Below, in pieces: positions 61,102-64,000 of a stretch of 64,000 nt of DNA (positions are counted from its first letter, which is position 1; each line of letters opens with the position of its first letter). This DNA is from Vulcanimicrobiota bacterium (lineage in GTDB: Bacteria > Vulcanimicrobiota > Vulcanimicrobiia > Vulcanimicrobiales > Vulcanimicrobiaceae). The DNA is taken from assembly GCA_027306785.1 (NCBI GenBank), contig DAHUZB010000035.1, positions 1 to 64,000 of the forward strand, in the 5' to 3' direction. The notes under the pieces are model-generated. The model was not told the origin of the DNA. It saw only the letters and a program-made list of their open reading frames with translations, and made no database searches. The position numbers were made by a program, and so were the translations under genes.

Positions 61102-61280
61102 GCGTAGACGTCGATGTTGCGCCCGATGCCGATCGCGCGGAAATAGCGCGTCGTCTCAGGCGATTCGCGCGGACGCAGCACCTGCGCCGCGCCCTGCACG
61201 CGCGACGCGAGCGTCGCGACCGTCTGCCGATACTGCTCGATCGCCCAGGCGACCGAGACCGAGATGCCCTGCATGCTCAC
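61098..61280 (-). CDS. Small hypothetical protein, 60 residues
   Basis: 60 codons, GTG 61280 (or ATG 61274). MQGISVSVAWAIEQYRQTVA, TLASRVQGAAQVLRPRESPE and a terminal IGIGRNIDVYA suggest one long helix; the size recalls YjfB-like small motility proteins, but the sequence does not match clearly. Support comes from the CTAG shared stop with the SDR gene and the absence of another gene here. The ribosome-binding site is weak. Confidence 0.5.
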   Translation of the reverse strand: MSMQGISVSVAWAIEQYRQTVATLASRVQGAAQVLRPRESPETTRYFRAIGIGRNIDVYA

Positions 61281-61324
61281 GCTCTATACCATCGGCCGCC
61301 GCACGCGAAACGCTGAGCCGCCGA

Positions 61325-61864
61325 TCACCGTGCCGGGCGTCCGCGTACGAAGAACGAGCTCGGCATCTGCGCGATCTGCACCGAGGTTTCGTAGGCGTAG
61401 CCGAATCTCCGCACCACCCGCAGTGACGCGACATTGCGATCGTCGACGAAGCATGCGGTTCGTTCGAATCCGGGGCGCTCGTCGGCCCAGGCGAGTATCG
61501 CCGCGACCGCTTCGCTTGCGACCCCGCGACCGTGCGCCTCGGCGGCGAAGGCGAAGCCGAGTTCGGGCAGCGTATCGAACGCGGGCAGCAGGCCGCGTTC
61601 GAAGTTCGCCAATCCGGCTTCGCCGAGAAAGCGATCGCTCGCCCGGTCGGCAACCGCCCAATATCCGAAGCCGCAGAGCGTCCAGTGACCGGCGTACGCG
61701 AGGATGCGCGCCCACGCCTGAGCGCGCGTGGAAGCCGCACCGGCGCCGATGTAGCGCGTGACGCGCGGATCGGCCCACATCGCCGACTGCGCGGGCAGAT
61801 CGTCGATGCGGTGCGGACGCAGGGTGAGACGTTCGGTGGTGAGGGCCGGCGCCGTTCGCTCCAT
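61325..61864 (-). CDS. GNAT-family N-acetyltransferase (RimJ/RimL-like)
   Basis: 179 residues from ATG at 61864; upstream in-frame sequence is protein-unlike. LTTERLTLRPHRIDDLPAQS is the RimJ/RimL-type start, FGYWAVADRASDRFLGEAGL the first beta pair, LGFAFAAEAHGRGVASEAVA the acetyl-CoA loop (R/QGxGxA), and DDRNVASLRVVRRFGYAYET the usual last helix and strand. It probably acetylates an N-terminal or small-molecule amine; the substrate is unknown. Confidence 0.92.
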   Translation of the reverse strand: MERTAPALTTERLTLRPHRIDDLPAQSAMWADPRVTRYIGAGAASTRAQAWARILAYAGHWTLCGFGYWAVADRASDRFLGEAGLANFERGLLPAFDTLPELGFAFAAEAHGRGVASEAVAAILAWADERPGFERTACFVDDRNVASLRVVRRFGYAYETSVQIAQMPSSFFVRGRPAR

Positions 61865-61967
61865 ACACCGATGTTTTCGCGTTCGAGGTGCTGCTCGCCG
61901 CTCGGCGACGAGGGACTGGGGCGCTTCCGGGTCTAACGATGGCCGAGTTAGGAGGTTACCCCCCGAG

Positions 61968-62408
61968 ATGAAGTATCGTTTTCGGGTCGCGTGCGCCGCG
62001 GCCGCACTCGCGTGCGGGCTCGCGCTGACGAACGCCCCGGCCCGAGCCAACCTAGACACGGTGATCGCCCAGCGCGTCGTCGTGCCCACCGGAACGCCGG
62101 CGGAGTGCAGCGCGCGCGCCAAAGACGCGCTCACCACGGTGATGAACAGCGCCTTCGAGGCGGGCAAAGGCTCCGGCCAGTGGATCGGCGTGACGCGCGT
62201 CGGCGGATCCGCATCGGCAGCCGCCGTGTTGGAGTGCCATCCGCTCGATAGCGGCTACGTCGCGAGCTTCACCTGCTCCGTGCAGGTGCCGCCGAATCCG
62301 GACACCGCCTCGACCCTGTGCGGAAAGTTGACCGCCGCGTTCGGCGCCTCGACCGCGACCGCCGCGCCCGCGGCATCGGCATCGCCCGCGGCGGGAGGTT
62401 CGCGATGA
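61968..62408 (+). CDS. Secreted Cys-containing protein, copy 1 of a pair
   Basis: 146 residues from ATG at 61968 with AGGAGG 12-17 bases upstream. Signal peptide KYRFRVACAAAALACGLALT, probably cut after APARA. The mature domain reads VVVPTGTPAECSARAKDALT, AAAVLECHPLDSGYVASFTC and DTASTLCGKL, with four cysteines. The same layout occurs in the next gene, which overlaps by ATGA. An Ala/Ser-rich tail follows. The domain is not recognised; its export and disulfides point to the cell surface or periplasm. Confidence 0.75.
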   Translation: MKYRFRVACAAAALACGLALTNAPARANLDTVIAQRVVVPTGTPAECSARAKDALTTVMNSAFEAGKGSGQWIGVTRVGGSASAAAVLECHPLDSGYVASFTCSVQVPPNPDTASTLCGKLTAAFGASTATAAPAASASPAAGGSR

Positions 62409-63079
62409 AGCGGAATCCACGCGCGCTGCGGCTCTTCGCCGTGATGCTCTTCATCGGGCTGGTCGCGAGCATCGGGATCGCGCCCGCCGCGATCGACCTC
62501 TCCACCGGCATTCGCTACGCGATGCCGACCGGCACCATCGACGATTGCGGCACCAAAGCGCAGGCCGCGCTCGGCAAATACCTGCAGAACGTCAGCGAAG
62601 CCTCGCCGGGCAGTCATGAGTATATCGGCACCGGACCGCTCGGTGCGACGAGCGCGCAAGCGCTGACCTCGAGCGGCACGATCCACTGCTACCCGCCGGT
62701 GGGCGGCGGCAACGGCTACGAAGTCACCTTCACCTGTACCGCGGAGACGCCGAACAACCCGTACACGGCCAAAGAGCTCTGTCTCGATCTGCTTCACAAC
62801 ATCATCGGCCAGCCGGAGACGGCGCTTCCGACACCGACGCCCGAACCGACCGGCTGCACCACCGCGAACCTGATCGGCACGTGGCAGTCCGACAAGGACA
62901 ATACCGTGCTGAAGATGACGCCGGACGGAAGCCTGACCGACGGCGACGGCGTCTCGGGGAACTGGATTCTCTACAACGGTACCGCGACGATCACGTACTA
63001 CGGCAACCACACGATGAAGCTCTCGCCCGACGGCAAGCATCTCAGCGGCGACGGATACAGCTTCACCCGCAAGTGCTGA
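62405..63079 (+). CDS. Secreted Cys-containing protein, copy 2, with lipocalin-like C-terminus
   Basis: 224 residues. Signal or anchor ALRLFAVMLFIGLVASIGIA. The first half repeats the domain of the upstream protein: AMPTGTIDDCGTKAQAALGK, GTIHCYPPVGGGNGYEVTFT and PYTAKELCLDL. A Pro/Thr linker (PTPTPEPTGC) leads to a beta-rich end with NLIGTWQSDKDNTVLKMTPD and GNWILYNGTATITYYGNHTM, like lipocalin-type DUF5640 modules with GxW. ATGA-coupled to copy 1, so the two probably work together outside the cell. Confidence 0.75.
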   Translation: MKRNPRALRLFAVMLFIGLVASIGIAPAAIDLSTGIRYAMPTGTIDDCGTKAQAALGKYLQNVSEASPGSHEYIGTGPLGATSAQALTSSGTIHCYPPVGGGNGYEVTFTCTAETPNNPYTAKELCLDLLHNIIGQPETALPTPTPEPTGCTTANLIGTWQSDKDNTVLKMTPDGSLTDGDGVSGNWILYNGTATITYYGNHTMKLSPDGKHLSGDGYSFTRKC

Positions 63080-63110
63080 TCGCGCTCACGCGCGACGGCG
63101 ACCGACCCGA

Positions 63111-63142
63111 GACGAGCCCGGCGATCCATCGCCGGGCTCGTC
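63111..63142. terminator. GC-rich hairpin after the secreted pair
   Basis: GACGAGCCCGGCG (63111-63123) and CGCCGGGCTCGTC (63130-63142) form a perfect 13-bp stem around ATCCAT. No T-run follows, so if it ends transcription it does so without the usual U-tail, or it stabilises the upstream message. Confidence 0.6.
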
Positions 63143-63204
63143 TGCCGTTCGCGCCCATGCCCGAGTGCAAGGCCGCGCGACCGAGCCGCCGAATCGCCGC
63201 CGAG

Positions 63205-64000
63205 ATGCACCACCGATGTCCTCTACGATCGGCGGACGCGTACGCACGTATCGCCGTCACAGCGATGCTCGCGTTCGCCCTTTGCGGCGCTCATGCACGC
63301 GCGGGCGAAGCGTACACGCCGACGCCGCTGACGGCTTCCGAGATTTTCGCGAAGGCGAAGGCGGCCACGGGTACGCTCGCGAGCGGCACCTTTCGGCGCG
63401 TTCAGCGCGCGATCGTAGGCGGCGCCGAACATACCTACACCACGATCATGCGCGGCGATGAGTATCGCGAGACGATCGCCGGCGGCGGTTTTACGAGCAG
63501 CGTCGGCTACGTCGACAAGCAGTCGTGGACGCAGAACGAGAACGGCATCGTGACGCTGCGGAACGATTTTCATGCAAAAGTCGATCCGAACGAGCTTGCC
63601 GTCGAGCATCCCGACGATCCTAAATATCACGTGCGGGTGCTCGGCATCACCGCGTCGCTTCCGCACCGGTACGCGGTCGAGCTCAACCCGCCGGGCGGCT
63701 ACGACGAGTACCTCTACTACGATGCGAGCACGTTTCTGCTCGCAAAGATCGTGTCGTATCCGACCGACCGTTATCGTCACGTCGAAACGTACTCCGATTA
63801 TCGCCGCACGTTCGGCAAGATGTTCGCCTACCGTACGCACAGCTATGACGGACGCCCCCAGAACGATGACGTGACGACGACCGTCTCGTTCGAACCCGAC
63901 ACGACGCCGCACGAGCTCGCGATGCCGGCGGGGAGAACGCTCTTCTCCTACACCGGTAAGCCGATCGTGATTCCCGCAACGTTCACGCGCGGCGGCGTGA
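63205..64000 (+). CDS. Secreted protein, unrecognised, cut by the window end
   Basis: At least 265 residues, open to the window end. ATG at 63205 is followed by a signal sequence (YARIAVTAMLAFALCGAHARA); ATG at 63157 lies upstream in frame. The mature part reads ASEIFAKAKAATGTLASGTF, SWTQNENGIVTLRNDFHAKV, HRYAVELNPPGGYDEYLYYD and AMPAGRTLFSYTG, a beta-strand-rich, LolA/outer-membrane-sorting-like pattern. This type of N-terminus sometimes precedes a retropepsin-like aspartic protease domain in exported bacterial proteins, but that part would lie beyond the window. Function unknown. Confidence 0.65.
   Translation, partial: MHHRCPLRSADAYARIAVTAMLAFALCGAHARAGEAYTPTPLTASEIFAKAKAATGTLASGTFRRVQRAIVGGAEHTYTTIMRGDEYRETIAGGGFTSSVGYVDKQSWTQNENGIVTLRNDFHAKVDPNELAVEHPDDPKYHVRVLGITASLPHRYAVELNPPGGYDEYLYYDASTFLLAKIVSYPTDRYRHVETYSDYRRTFGKMFAYRTHSYDGRPQNDDVTTTVSFEPDTTPHELAMPAGRTLFSYTGKPIVIPATFTRGGV

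Overview
The window is a 64 kb piece of a GC-rich bacterial chromosome with dense, often overlapping genes. Enzymes of aerobic life (catalase-peroxidase with OxyR, 4-hydroxyphenylpyruvate dioxygenase, methionine sulfoxide reductases) sit beside housekeeping genes (rpsR, rplI, dnaB, glnA, lysA, a folate gene, tRNA-Thr). Exported proteins with Sec- or Tat-type signals, a WcbI-type polysaccharide enzyme and sulfotransferases suggest a decorated cell surface. The mix of families resembles uncultured phyla such as Vulcanimicrobiota/Eremiobacterota (WPS-2), but that placement is only an impression and no marker here proves it.

Layout. 1-3.5 kb is an accessory island: three fragments of IS3-family transposases in different orientations, a Fic-domain gene between two 143-bp direct repeats (about 95% identical), and a low-GC gene fragment. 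3.5-5.4 kb encodes a large minus-strand protein that reads as a LigD-polymerase-like domain without catalytic acids, then a HARE-HTH-like winged helix, then an apparently intact PD-(D/E)XK nuclease. This is the most unusual gene in the window. 5.8-9 kb holds a secreted Cys-rich protein, a DUF1858-Mrp ATPase fusion, a sulfotransferase-like protein and a small exported protein. 9-17.5 kb is a seven-gene minus-strand run: thioredoxin-like protein, FolK-FolE2 fusion, inactive M1-like peptidase, SIS isomerase, APC permease and amidohydrolase. 17.6-21.2 kb is a plus-strand operon (manA, AhpD-like, lysA, msrA, msrB).

24.4-33.3 kb contains a methyltransferase and a sulfotransferase on the plus strand facing a nine-gene minus-strand run. 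That run begins with hppD and a VOC protein, continues through two DUF2249 proteins and a polytopic membrane protein, and ends with a tightly coupled 2OG-oxygenase, glycosyltransferase, PhyH-like oxygenase and sulfotransferase, probably for glycan decoration. 33.4-42.5 kb has LysR and HxlR regulators with visible palindromes, an acyl carrier protein with a WcbI protein, tRNA-Thr(CGT), a DGPF/ECF42-like sigma/DoxX cluster, a gamma carbonic anhydrase and a YbjN-like pair. 42.5-46.6 kb is the rpsR-rplI-Lon-dnaB operon. 46.8-49.2 kb is a histidine kinase with two receiver-only proteins and a 52-residue acidic protein. 49.3-64 kb carries a DPP4-like peptidase, divergent oxyR/katG with a recognisable OxyR half-site and a strong terminator, glnA, a GGDEF/EAL protein, NAD(P)-dependent reductase-like genes, and small secreted Cys-containing proteins.

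Gene organisation is distinctive. Same-strand neighbours are repeatedly joined by ATGA or GTGA overlaps, and four convergent pairs share their stop codons within a 4-bp overlap (CTAG, TTAA or CTAA).
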